Source of the DNA: Flavobacteriales bacterium
Lineage (GTDB): Bacteria > Bacteroidota > Bacteroidia > Flavobacteriales_F > PHOS-HE28
Direction: 5' to 3'
Length of the DNA: 64,000 nt
Assembly: GCA_016718655.1 (NCBI GenBank)
Contig: JADKCV010000015.1
Coordinates: 1-64,000 of the forward strand
Positions 55,333-63,091 of the stretch are shown piece by piece (within the stretch, counting starts at the first letter, position 1; every line of letters begins with the position of its first letter). The notes under the pieces are model-generated. The model worked only from the letters and a program-made list of their open reading frames with translations, searched no databases and was not told where the DNA came from. The position numbers and the translations under genes were made by a program.

Positions 55333-56847
55333 ATGGAACTTAGAACGTGGTTGATGTTTCCGGCCTCCACCTTGTTGATCGGCTGTGCAGGACTGCTTGG
55401 AAGCGGGAATCGTACCGTGATCCTGCATTCCGACCCTGAAGGGGCAACTGTTTTCGTGAACGGGAACGAGCGCGGTACCACTCCTTGGAACTATACCTAC
55501 GAGCCCGATGATGGGGACTTGGTGGAAGTGGAGTTCCGGATGCCCGGCCATTTGAGCAATAAGCTGACGATCAACCCGACCATGAAGAATGGCATCCTCT
55601 TCTTGGAGGCCATGCTCTTCCACATTCCCTATATCGTGGACCACGATAACCCGGCGATGTACCGCATCGATAGGAGCGAGACCACCGTGCGCATGGTCAA
55701 AGAGCTTCCTACCGACATACCAGCTCGTATGGTACCCTTGTCCGGGGTGTTGGTGGCGCTCGGAGAGCGGCCGGAACTGGGTCGCTTGAACGGCAAGGTC
55801 GTTCGTCACGACAAGGATTCGCCACTCCGTGTGCTGGACCACCCGGAACAGTTGGGCACTTCCATGGTCATGGGCTTCAGGGACACGTGGTTGGATGTCA
55901 AGAGTGTGCGCAAGGGCACGACCAAAGGGGACGAGGCCATTCAACGGGCCAAGATGCATCTGGAACCATCCGTGAAGGACCTCCGCATGGATATCAAAGA
56001 GAGCAAGGGTCGGGCGCAGGGCAAACTCGACCTTGAGGTGCTGTGGCGCTTCTACAGTTCCTCTCGAAGTGATAGTGTGATCTGGGAGGAGACCACCCGC
56101 ACCACGCACTACGCGAATGGCGGTCGCCTGGACGAATTGGTCGGGGATGCTGCGCGCGAAGCCGCGCGATCACTGGCTGGCAACAGGGTTCTGGCCGAGC
56201 GACTGGCCGAACGCTACGGTGCCGGATTGACCGCCAGTAAGGGAGGCAACGTGCTGCTCACCCGACCGGTTCCCATCGGGTTCACCGGCCGCAAGGACAT
56301 GATATCGGCCTTGGTCAAAGGCGTGGTCACCATCAGCATGGACAAAGGCCATGGCAGTGGCTTCGTCATCAGCAACGACGGATACATCCTTACCAATGAG
56401 CACGTGGTGGAGGGTGAAAGCCTGGTGAAGGTGAAGTTCGAACAGGGTTTCAGCTTGGACGGACAAGTGGTGAAGTTCAACAAGGATTTCGACCTCGCCC
56501 TCATCAAGGTGCAAGCCACCGATCTGCCCGCCTTGTCCATCGGACACGATGATCAGCTCATGTTGGGCGAAGAGCTTTTTGCGATAGGCACACCCCTCGA
56601 TACCGAACTGGGACAAAGTGTTTCTCGCGGTGTGCTCAGCGGGCGCCGCTCCATCGAAGGACGCTCATACCTGCAGACCGACGTGAGCATCAACCCGGGC
56701 AATAGTGGCGGTCCGCTCATCGATGAGACCGGTAAGGTGGTGGGCGTGACCACCTTGAAGATCAGTGGCAAAGGCTTGGAAGGCCTCGGCTTCGGCGTTC
56801 CGATATCGCAAGCACTGGAAATGCTCAACATCTCATTCGTCAAATGA
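55333..56847 (+). CDS. PEGA-domain/trypsin-like serine protease lipoprotein
   Basis: A 504-residue protein with a lipoprotein signal (FPASTLLIGC, Cys 18). A PEGA domain (about 25-75, VILHSDPEGATVFVNGNERGTTPW) is followed by an unfamiliar middle region (about 80-310) and a trypsin-like DegP-type domain (about 320-504). The catalytic triad is His357 (TNEHVV), Asp387 (KDFDLALIKV) and Ser458 (NPGNSGGPL). No PDZ domain follows, unlike DegP/HtrA. Probably a periplasmic or outer-membrane-attached protease. The next gene overlaps its stop (ATGA), so the beta-barrel partner is co-translated. Confidence 0.85.
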   Translation: MELRTWLMFPASTLLIGCAGLLGSGNRTVILHSDPEGATVFVNGNERGTTPWNYTYEPDDGDLVEVEFRMPGHLSNKLTINPTMKNGILFLEAMLFHIPYIVDHDNPAMYRIDRSETTVRMVKELPTDIPARMVPLSGVLVALGERPELGRLNGKVVRHDKDSPLRVLDHPEQLGTSMVMGFRDTWLDVKSVRKGTTKGDEAIQRAKMHLEPSVKDLRMDIKESKGRAQGKLDLEVLWRFYSSSRSDSVIWEETTRTTHYANGGRLDELVGDAAREAARSLAGNRVLAERLAERYGAGLTASKGGNVLLTRPVPIGFTGRKDMISALVKGVVTISMDKGHGSGFVISNDGYILTNEHVVEGESLVKVKFEQGFSLDGQVVKFNKDFDLALIKVQATDLPALSIGHDDQLMLGEELFAIGTPLDTELGQSVSRGVLSGRRSIEGRSYLQTDVSINPGNSGGPLIDETGKVVGVTTLKISGKGLEGLGFGVPISQALEMLNISFVK

Positions 56848-57488
56848 TGGCCAGGCGTCCCCACCTCACGTTCATCCTCATAGCAGTCGCATTGAGTGTT
56901 AATGGCCAGATGGGCATACGCCTAACACCCTATCAGTATGAACGGGTGGAAAAGGGAAGCAATGCGCACATCGGGGCAGGATTCGATCTTGACCTGAGTC
57001 GACGAAGCGCCATGAGCGTCGATTACAGTGCGCGATTCGACATTTGGGGGGTGGCTGAGGCGAACGTGGAGAGCTACGATTTCTATGGCTACTTCGTCAG
57101 CTACTCTCCTATCACTCGCACCTGGTCGCTGACCCTGCGCTCGCTTTACTTCCTTAACGACGAGGTTTCCGGTTTCTACATCGCTTCCAGCATCGGTTAT
57201 CGTGCTGTCGAATTGGAGTTGGATCCGGATGTTTCGGCCACGGGATCGTGGGTTACAACTCAACCTTCCTGGGCTCGCCGAAGCACACACAACGGCGGGT
57301 ACACCCAATTGGGCTTTCGCTTGGGCATTCGCAGTGAGTTGGATGGCTTCTATGGCGACCTATTCCTTGGCCTCGGACTGAATCTGGGCGATCCGGACCT
57401 TGACCTGCCTTTGTACATGGCCCAGAGCGACTGGGGTATCAAGGACCTCTACCTTCAGGCTGGGTATTCCATGGGTATCGGCTGGTAG
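56844..57488 (+). CDS. Small outer-membrane beta-barrel-like protein
   Basis: A 214-residue protein with a signal peptide (ARRPHLTFILIAVALSVNGQ). Regular amphipathic strands follow (HIGAGFDLDLSRRSAMSVDYSARF, YTQLGFRLGIRSELDGFYGDLFLGLGLNL), ending LYLQAGYSMGIGW. The terminal aromatic residue and strand pattern fit an eight- to ten-strand barrel. No named family recognised. Coupled by ATGA overlap to the PEGA/protease gene, suggesting a functional pair. Confidence 0.65.
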   Translation: MMARRPHLTFILIAVALSVNGQMGIRLTPYQYERVEKGSNAHIGAGFDLDLSRRSAMSVDYSARFDIWGVAEANVESYDFYGYFVSYSPITRTWSLTLRSLYFLNDEVSGFYIASSIGYRAVELELDPDVSATGSWVTTQPSWARRSTHNGGYTQLGFRLGIRSELDGFYGDLFLGLGLNLGDPDLDLPLYMAQSDWGIKDLYLQAGYSMGIGW

Positions 57489-57503
57489 TTCGACTTGTTG
57501 GAA

Positions 57504-57540
57504 GTAACAAAGCCCCGCACTTTCGTGGGGGCTTCGTTAC
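57504..57540. terminator. Terminator-like hairpin between convergent genes
   Basis: GTAAC and AAGCCCC pair with GGGGCTT and GTTAC across the loop GCACTTTCGTG. It lies 15 bases after the beta-barrel stop codon and 42 bases from the 58-codon ORF stop. Confidence 0.65.
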
Positions 57541-57581
57541 CTGTGGGTCCTGCCTTCAGCAGTGCGCACGCGGCATCATCA

Positions 57582-57758
57582 CTAACGGTATCCGTTGATG
57601 TATGCATTGGCGATGATCTCACTTTCGCGGATCAGCCCTTGCACGATCTCTCGGATCACGTCGTTCAGCTGTTGGTCCGTATACCGGTTCAGGTCTTGGT
57701 ACACGTGCGTTTTGCGCTTGCTGCTCTTGATGAAGGCTATCTTATCCTTCTTCGTCAT
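57582..57758 (-). CDS. Small basic hypothetical protein (58 aa)
   Basis: Reads MTKKDKIAFIKSSKRKTHVY... and ends ESEIIANAYINGYR: a lysine-rich start, then a probably helical body. The frame is open further upstream to 57974, but that part covers a 12-bp hairpin and has no coding character, so ATG 57758 is preferred. I do not recognise it. It lies downstream of the 46-codon ORF on the same strand. Confidence 0.45.
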   Translation of the reverse strand: MTKKDKIAFIKSSKRKTHVYQDLNRYTDQQLNDVIREIVQGLIRESEIIANAYINGYR

Positions 57759-57846
57759 GGGACCTTCTACGGCAACCCCGGGCGAAAGGATCCATTCCGC
57801 TGCAAAAAAGTCCGGACGCCCTACGGCAACGGGCTTTCCGGAAACA

Positions 57847-57882
57847 CGAACAGCGGTCTGCCGCATGGAGGACCGCTGTTCG
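57847..57882 (-). terminator. Strong hairpin after the 46-codon ORF
   Basis: A perfect 12-bp stem (CGAACAGCGGTC with GACCGCTGTTCG). On the minus strand it begins 18 bases after the stop of the 46-codon ORF and is followed by TGTTTCC. Either a terminator or a structured element between the two tiny ORFs. Confidence 0.5.
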
Positions 57883-57900
57883 CGAAGGCACTTCGGGAGG

Positions 57901-58041
57901 TCAACCAAGGGCAGGACGAGGTGTGTTTCGCAATGCATAAATGCGACCCAGGGTCCGCAGGTAACGATCAACATCGCCGACCAGCAACAAACGCTTGGCC
58001 TGGCGCTTCAACAACTCGGGGGTGATGGTCGGGGTATCCAT
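57901..58041 (-). CDS. Small hypothetical protein (46 aa)
   Basis: ATG 58041 to TGA 57901 encodes a short basic helical peptide starting MDTPTITPELLKRQAKRLLL and continuing GDVDRYLRTLGRIYAL. Hydrophobic and basic residues alternate as in an amphipathic helix or an N-terminal fragment of a regulator. Not recognised; below usual length cut-offs. It is divergent from udk with 100 bp between. Confidence 0.4.
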   Translation of the reverse strand: MDTPTITPELLKRQAKRLLLVGDVDRYLRTLGRIYALRNTPRPALG

Positions 58042-58128
58042 GGTGTGTCGATGATGTTGATCCTACCATTTCAAGCGGCGTGCCAAACTCCTCGAAGCCC
58101 TGTTCCGGCGCGGTTGTATCCGGACCGC

Positions 58129-58136
58129 TACTTTTG
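58129..58136 (+). promoter_or_regulatory. Putative -7 box of udk
   Basis: TACTTTTG on the plus strand, exact TAnnTTTG match, 5 nt before ATG 58142. Confidence 0.5.
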
Positions 58137-58141
58137 CGCGG

Positions 58142-58789
58142 ATGCGTCGCGGAGCCTACCTTGTCGGTGTGGCAGGTGGCAGTGGATCAGGCAAGACCAG
58201 CTTGGTACGCGCCCTGCGAGAGCAATTACCTCCGGGGAGCGTTTGCGTGGTCTCACAGGACGACTACTACCACCCCAAGGAACAACAGGCCATCGACCCG
58301 AATGGCAAGGTGAATTTCGACCTACCCTCTGCAGTGGATATGGAGGGACTTGCACGCGACCTGCGCGAACTGGTCGCTGGTCGTTCCATCCACCGCAAGG
58401 AATACACCTTCAACCAACCGGATAAGGAACCGGACCTGATCGAGCTACTGCCAGCACCTGTGATCCTGGTCGAAGGGTTGTTCGTGTTGCATCATGAACC
58501 CGTTCGGGAGTTGTTCGACCTACGGGTGTTCATCGACGCCAGTGAGGGTGCTCAACTGGACCGGCGGCTTCGCCGCGACTCCCGTGAGCGAGGCTATGGG
58601 GAGGCGGAGATACTCTACCAATGGGAGCACCACGTACTACCCGCCTATCGGAACTACCTGCTCCCTTACCGGCACCTTTGCGACCTGCATGTGGTGAACG
58701 AGCTAGGTTTCGAACGTGCTGTCAACGTACTGCGCCACCACCTATTGCTCACGGCCGGGGTCGAGGAGCCGTTGGGTCAAGGCTTGTAG
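58142..58789 (+). CDS. udk: Uridine kinase-type P-loop kinase
   Basis: A 215-residue enzyme that phosphorylates uridine/cytidine in the salvage pathway. Walker A is GVAGGSGSGKTS (residues about 9-20), followed by VVSQDDYYHP, VNFDLPSAVD and VILVEGLFVL. The lid region is LDRRLRRDSRERGY. Length matches Udk (about 205-215). The last 13 bp overlap the end of the convergent nadD gene. Confidence 0.88.
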   Translation: MRRGAYLVGVAGGSGSGKTSLVRALREQLPPGSVCVVSQDDYYHPKEQQAIDPNGKVNFDLPSAVDMEGLARDLRELVAGRSIHRKEYTFNQPDKEPDLIELLPAPVILVEGLFVLHHEPVRELFDLRVFIDASEGAQLDRRLRRDSRERGYGEAEILYQWEHHVLPAYRNYLLPYRHLCDLHVVNELGFERAVNVLRHHLLLTAGVEEPLGQGL

Positions 58790-59370
58790 AGGCCGTTCTG
58801 CCTGATATGGCTGAGCACTTGTGGGTCCACCCAAGCATCCACTGCACGCCAGTTCGCAATATCACTACGGATCCGAGTAGCGGATACCTCGACCAACGGC
58901 GCATTGGCCACCACCCGAACATGTGGATGGCCCACGAATATGGACGACGCCAAATGTTCCTTCATTCCATGGCGAGGATAGACCAACAAACGATGGTGTT
59001 CAAGGATATCCTCAGGGTCCTTCCATTGGTGGAAAGAAGCCAGATTATCACTACCGATGATGAGATCGAACGAATGATCGGGCCAACGATGTCGCATGAA
59101 CCGAAGGCTATCCGCGGTGTAGCTGGGTTTGGGAAGGTCGATCTCGAACCCACTGGCCACCACACCTTCATGCCCTTGTACGGCCAAACGGACCATGGCC
59201 AAACGGTGCGTATCAGGACTGATGGTACGCCCTTGTTTGAACGGATTCAACGGCGTGACAACCAGCCAAACCTGGTCCAGCCCCATATGCTTGAGCATGT
59301 GGTTCGCGACAGCCAGATGACCAGCATGGGGCGGGTCGAAGGTCCCGAATAGGCAGCCGACGCGCATCAT
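58777..59370 (-). CDS. nadD: Nicotinate-nucleotide adenylyltransferase
   Basis: A 197-residue enzyme that makes deamido-NAD from nicotinate mononucleotide. The nucleotidyl-transfer motif is FGTFDPPHAGH at the N-terminus, the Trp/Asp region is LIIGSDNLASFHQWKDPE, and the C-terminal motif is VSATRIRSDI. Start Met 1 or 2 (MMRVG). It overlaps gmk by ATGA and is the last gene of the yicC-gmk-nadD unit. Confidence 0.94.
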   Translation of the reverse strand: MMRVGCLFGTFDPPHAGHLAVANHMLKHMGLDQVWLVVTPLNPFKQGRTISPDTHRLAMVRLAVQGHEGVVASGFEIDLPKPSYTADSLRFMRHRWPDHSFDLIIGSDNLASFHQWKDPEDILEHHRLLVYPRHGMKEHLASSIFVGHPHVRVVANAPLVEVSATRIRSDIANWRAVDAWVDPQVLSHIRQNGLYKP

Positions 59371-59951
59371 CCAAGGAATTGGGCTACTCGCTCCACTGCC
59401 AGGGAACAGGCCTGCTGCAGATCATCATTCACCAGGACGTGGTCGAACCGTGGCGCGAACGTCATCTCTTGGCGTGCCTTTTCAACCCTGGTCGTCAGAG
59501 TATCCTCACTCTCCGTACCCCGTGAACGAAGCCGCGCCTCGAGAACAGCGATACTCGGCGGACTGACAAAGATGGCCAAGGACCGATCCTTGTAGATCTC
59601 CTTCAGGTGCAACCCACCGATCACGTCGATGTCGAAGATGGCATGGTGTCCTTCATTCCAGATGCGCTCCACCTCACTGCGCAAGGTGCCATAGAACCTA
59701 CCCGGGTATACCTCCTCCCATTCCACGAGGTCGCCTGCTTCCACGTGGGCTTTGAAGGCCTCTTCGGAAAGGAAGTGATAATCCCGGCCATCCACTTCAT
59801 TGGAACGCGGAGGGCGAGTGGTCGCGCTCACACTGAAGGCCAAACCCATGTCTTGAGCGAGAAGGTGTTTGACGATGGTCGTCTTTCCAGCACCCGACGG
59901 GGCGGAAAGGATCACACACTTCCCGGAATTGTAGGGTAACGCTTGGCTCAC
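59367..59951 (-). CDS. gmk: Guanylate kinase
   Basis: A 194-residue kinase (GMP to GDP). The P-loop is LSAPSGAGKTTIVKHL, the GMP-binding region has SVSATTRPPRSNEVDGRDYHFLS and FYGTLRSEV, and IFDIDVIGG follows. It overlaps yicC upstream and nadD downstream by ATGA, so the three are translationally coupled. Length is slightly short of the usual 200-207 but all motifs are present. Confidence 0.95.
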   Translation of the reverse strand: MSQALPYNSGKCVILSAPSGAGKTTIVKHLLAQDMGLAFSVSATTRPPRSNEVDGRDYHFLSEEAFKAHVEAGDLVEWEEVYPGRFYGTLRSEVERIWNEGHHAIFDIDVIGGLHLKEIYKDRSLAIFVSPPSIAVLEARLRSRGTESEDTLTTRVEKARQEMTFAPRFDHVLVNDDLQQACSLAVERVAQFLG

Positions 59952-60817
59952 AGTACGTTCAGCACTTGTTCCTTGATCTTCTCCAGCTCATCCTTCATAT
60001 GGACGACCAGCCGTTGAAGGGTGGCATCGTTGGCCTTTGAGCCCAAGGTGTTGATCTCCCTTCCCATCTCCTGAGCGATGAAGCCCAGCTTACGACCTTG
60101 TTGCTCATCGGCCACCAAGGTCTCCATGAAGTAGGTACAATGGGAACTCAGACGGACCTTCTCCTCCGTAACGTCCAACTTCTCCAAGTAATACACGAGC
60201 TCCTGTTCGAACCGGTCCGCATCAACTTGTACTTGGAGCTCAGCAAGCTTGCTCCGAAGCCGCTCGCGTGTGCGTTCTGTCCGCTTTGGGTCGAGAAGTG
60301 CCACTTCGCTCAACAGTGCTGAGATATGTTCCACGCGGGACCTCAACTCATCCCTCAGTCGATCACCCTCACTTGTACGGAACCCGTCAAAGGAATCAAC
60401 GGCTTTGTGGATCAAGTTCAACACTTGCTGCCATTCGCCTTCCTGGAGTTTCTCGGTAGGTGGCTGGGTCACCTCAGGCATACGCAGCGCCTGAGCGAAC
60501 AGGTCCGTATCCGCGTCTGGTGCAAGATCGGCCGCGATCGACCTCAGTTCTGCAAAATATGAACGCAAGAGTTCCCTGTCGATGCTGGTGCGCGTCCTCC
60601 CTTGGTTTCGTTCACAGGTCACCACCAATTCCACCTTACCCCGTACCAATCGCTCACTGGCCCAATGACGCAACTCAGCTTCGTGCTCTTTGTACAATGA
60701 AGGGACCTTCAGCAGCAGATCGAGCTGCTTGCTGTTCAGGGAGCGCACCTCGATGGTGACCTTACGGTCGTTGACCACTCCTTCCGAGCGACCGAACCCT
60801 GTCATGGATCGAAGCAT
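59948..60817 (-). CDS. yicC: YicC-family endoribonuclease-type protein
   Basis: A 289-residue protein. The start LRSMTGFGRSEG and the C-terminal EMGREINTLGSKANDATLQRLVVHMKDELEKIKEQVLNVL are the two hallmark YicC segments (YicC_N and DUF1732). Members have been linked to RNA decay (RNase YicC). The yicC-gmk order is common in bacteria. It heads the three-gene unit; a TACCTTTG box lies 16 nt upstream. Confidence 0.94.
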   Translation of the reverse strand: MLRSMTGFGRSEGVVNDRKVTIEVRSLNSKQLDLLLKVPSLYKEHEAELRHWASERLVRGKVELVVTCERNQGRTRTSIDRELLRSYFAELRSIAADLAPDADTDLFAQALRMPEVTQPPTEKLQEGEWQQVLNLIHKAVDSFDGFRTSEGDRLRDELRSRVEHISALLSEVALLDPKRTERTRERLRSKLAELQVQVDADRFEQELVYYLEKLDVTEEKVRLSSHCTYFMETLVADEQQGRKLGFIAQEMGREINTLGSKANDATLQRLVVHMKDELEKIKEQVLNVL

Positions 60818-60833
60818 GTGCGCGATTAGGCCG

Positions 60834-60841
60834 CAAAGGTA
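60834..60841 (-). promoter_or_regulatory. Putative -7 box of yicC-gmk-nadD
   Basis: TACCTTTG on the minus strand, exact TAnnTTTG match, 16 nt before ATG 60817. Confidence 0.55.
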
Positions 60842-60857
60842 ACGGGGTCATCAACGT

Positions 60858-61784
60858 TCAGGTTGTAGCTCCTTTACGACCGACCATGTGTACACCGAGG
60901 AAAATGGCAAAGGCACTAAGGCCCTGTACGACCCCCAGGTCCAAAGTTCGGACAACGATCACCCCGGAACGCGCATCGCCGAACCGCACGAACAACCAGG
61001 TCAGCCCAAGGGCAAGCAAAGGCTGGAGGTAGATGTAACTACCCACCACGCTTGGCTCCACCACGCCCATTGCCCAAGTATTGAGCAAATAAGCCACGAA
61101 CGTGACCATCACCACCACGAAGAGCAGAGCAGCCCGGACCGGCAGGTCGAGTTCCGTCCAATGAACCGCGTTGAGCTCCGACCATCCGAAGGGAGCGACC
61201 ATGACAAGGCCGAAAAGAAAACACCAGGCCATGACGGTGATCGCGTCGTACTTGCGCATCAATGGCTTCACGATAACGAGGAAAAGGCCATAGGAGGTGG
61301 CATTCATCAGAATGAAGAGGTCCCCCAAGGAGGACGCTCCGCTGTCGCCTTCATGTCTCCCGATGACGATCAATGTGAGCGCACCGGATGCACCTAGCAC
61401 GATGCCCGACACCTTGGTCCACGTTACACGTTCACCGAGCAGCGCGGCGGAGAGCACCAATACAAGCACCGGGGTGGTCACCATGATGATGCTGGAATTG
61501 ATGGGCGTGGTGCGCATCAACCCATGGAAGAACATCAATTGGTTGAGCGCCACTCCGAAGAACGCACACGTTACCAAACGGAGGAGATCGGACGGGTCGA
61601 CGCGTTGAGGGCGGAACGCGAATACCGACCAGAAGAGCACCACTGCACCGATCACACGCAACAGGATGAAACCAGAAGGGCCTATCACACCTGGCATGAG
61701 ACCCTTCGCCACCACGTAGTTCATGCCGTAGATCAGGTTGACCAGGAAAAGGGCGATGTGTGCCTTGGTCTGACGAGGTCGCAT
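60858..61784 (-). CDS. EamA-family (DMT superfamily) transporter
   Basis: A 308-residue inner-membrane protein with about ten hydrophobic helices arranged as two EamA repeats (first half ends near LLGERVTWTKVSGIVLGASGALTLIVIG, second near VVGSYIYLQPLLALGLTWLF). Such carriers export or import small metabolites or amino acids; substrate unknown. It is divergent from the UPF0104-type gene, with a TATCTTCG box 45 nt upstream. Confidence 0.88.
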   Translation of the reverse strand: MRPRQTKAHIALFLVNLIYGMNYVVAKGLMPGVIGPSGFILLRVIGAVVLFWSVFAFRPQRVDPSDLLRLVTCAFFGVALNQLMFFHGLMRTTPINSSIIMVTTPVLVLVLSAALLGERVTWTKVSGIVLGASGALTLIVIGRHEGDSGASSLGDLFILMNATSYGLFLVIVKPLMRKYDAITVMAWCFLFGLVMVAPFGWSELNAVHWTELDLPVRAALLFVVVMVTFVAYLLNTWAMGVVEPSVVGSYIYLQPLLALGLTWLFVRFGDARSGVIVVRTLDLGVVQGLSAFAIFLGVHMVGRKGATT

Positions 61785-61829
61785 ACGATCGAACGGATAC
61801 CTTTAGACCCGTCGGCACAGGTTCGGCAG

Positions 61830-61837
61830 CGAAGATA
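61830..61837 (-). promoter_or_regulatory. Putative -7 box of the EamA gene
   Basis: TATCTTCG on the minus strand, 45 nt before ATG 61784 and just upstream of the divergent ATG 61842. Confidence 0.4.
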
Positions 61838-61841
61838 TCGG

Positions 61842-63053
61842 ATGAGCGAGGCGAAGGCAGGCACCGATGAGAAGGACATCCGGAGGAACTTTCGGATGCG
61901 CAAGGTGCTGCTTCCGGTACTGATCGGCATGTTCGCTGCAGGCTGGTTATTGTGGCGTGATCTGCGCACGGAACGGTTTGAACTGGTCGGCCAAGGAACT
62001 GGCACCCACACTTGGGTGGATGTCAACCGCAACGGGCTCGTTGATCATGGTGACCCCACTGAGTTCGAGGTCGCTTCGGAAGGTCAGGGTGTGTACGGAA
62101 GGATGTCCGTACGGGAAACGTTGTTCCGGATCGAATGGACCTGGGCCAGTACGGGTTGGATACTGCTCGCATTGTTGGCCACGGCATTCCGCGACCTGGG
62201 ATACATCTTCCGCATCCGGGTCCTATCAGATGGTCATCTGACGTGGCGTCAGGCCTTCAATGTCACCTTCCTATGGGAGTTCGCATCCGCGCTCACCCCA
62301 TCCGTGGTGGGAGGTTCAGGGATCGCCATGTTCATCATCGGGCGGGAAGGCATAGCGCTGGGACGTGCCACGGCCATCGTATTGGTCACGGCCTTGATGG
62401 ACGAGCTTTTCTACGTGGTGATGGTGCCTGTGGTGTTCTTGCTGGTAGGTCTTCAGGACCTCTTCCCCGCAGAATTGGACCATACGTTCTGGGGACTTCC
62501 GATCAAGACCATCTTCGGCATCGGCTATGGGTTCATCCTCCTCTTGGTGCTAGCCATATTCTACGGGGTCTTCTTCCGTCCCCGGGCATTCAAATTCGCC
62601 TTGCTCCGGGTGTTCAAGCTGCCCTTTCTGCGGCGTTGGCGACCCTTGGTCATCAAAGTGGGCGATGATATCGTGACCACCTCTGAGGAGCTACGAGGTA
62701 AGCCCAAGCGTTTCTGGGGAAAAGCCTTCGCGGCCACGTGTTTCTCTTGGGCGAATCGGTTCGTGGTGATCAATCTGATCGTGGCTGCGTTCTTCACTGT
62801 GAACGACCATTTGCTGCTTTATGCGCGACAATTGATCATGTGGGTCATCCTGCTCATCAGTCCCACCCCGGGAGGAAGCGGCATCGCCGAGATCGCGTTC
62901 TCCGGCTTCTTCAAGGACCTGCTTCCGGCGGTGGGTTACATCGGCGCCATTGCTATCATTTGGCGGTTGCTCAGCTATTACCTGTACCTGTTCATCGGCA
63001 CAGTGGTCCTCCCCCGTTGGTTGCGCCGGACCCGATGGAACGGGACCACGTGA
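61842..63053 (+). CDS. Lysylphosphatidylglycerol synthase TM-region-like (UPF0104) membrane protein
   Basis: A 403-residue membrane protein with about eight helices. TM1 is near residues 20-38 and is followed by an extracytoplasmic stretch (about 40-100) with an Asp-rich HTWVDVNRNGLVDHGDPTEF, which could bind calcium. The core has LWEFASALTPSVVGGSGIAMFII and, near the end, ISPTPGGSGIAEIAFSGFF, the family hallmark. No catalytic aminoacyl-transfer domain follows, so it is a flippase-like or unknown-function member. ATG 61842 is chosen since upstream codons overlap the divergent gene. Confidence 0.8.
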   Translation: MSEAKAGTDEKDIRRNFRMRKVLLPVLIGMFAAGWLLWRDLRTERFELVGQGTGTHTWVDVNRNGLVDHGDPTEFEVASEGQGVYGRMSVRETLFRIEWTWASTGWILLALLATAFRDLGYIFRIRVLSDGHLTWRQAFNVTFLWEFASALTPSVVGGSGIAMFIIGREGIALGRATAIVLVTALMDELFYVVMVPVVFLLVGLQDLFPAELDHTFWGLPIKTIFGIGYGFILLLVLAIFYGVFFRPRAFKFALLRVFKLPFLRRWRPLVIKVGDDIVTTSEELRGKPKRFWGKAFAATCFSWANRFVVINLIVAAFFTVNDHLLLYARQLIMWVILLISPTPGGSGIAEIAFSGFFKDLLPAVGYIGAIAIIWRLLSYYLYLFIGTVVLPRWLRRTRWNGTT

Positions 63054-63063
63054 ACACGCGACC

Positions 63064-63071
63064 TACCTTCG
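63064..63071 (+). promoter_or_regulatory. Putative -7 box of the trans-sulfuration-type gene
   Basis: TACCTTCG on the plus strand, 20 nt before ATG 63092. Confidence 0.5.
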
Positions 63072-63091
63072 CGCCGATAATGTAGCAACGC

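Noticed and set aside
57759..57974. Upstream extension of the 58-codon ORF to 130 codons
   Set aside because: It runs through the perfect 12-bp hairpin and the end of the 46-codon ORF and has no coding character.
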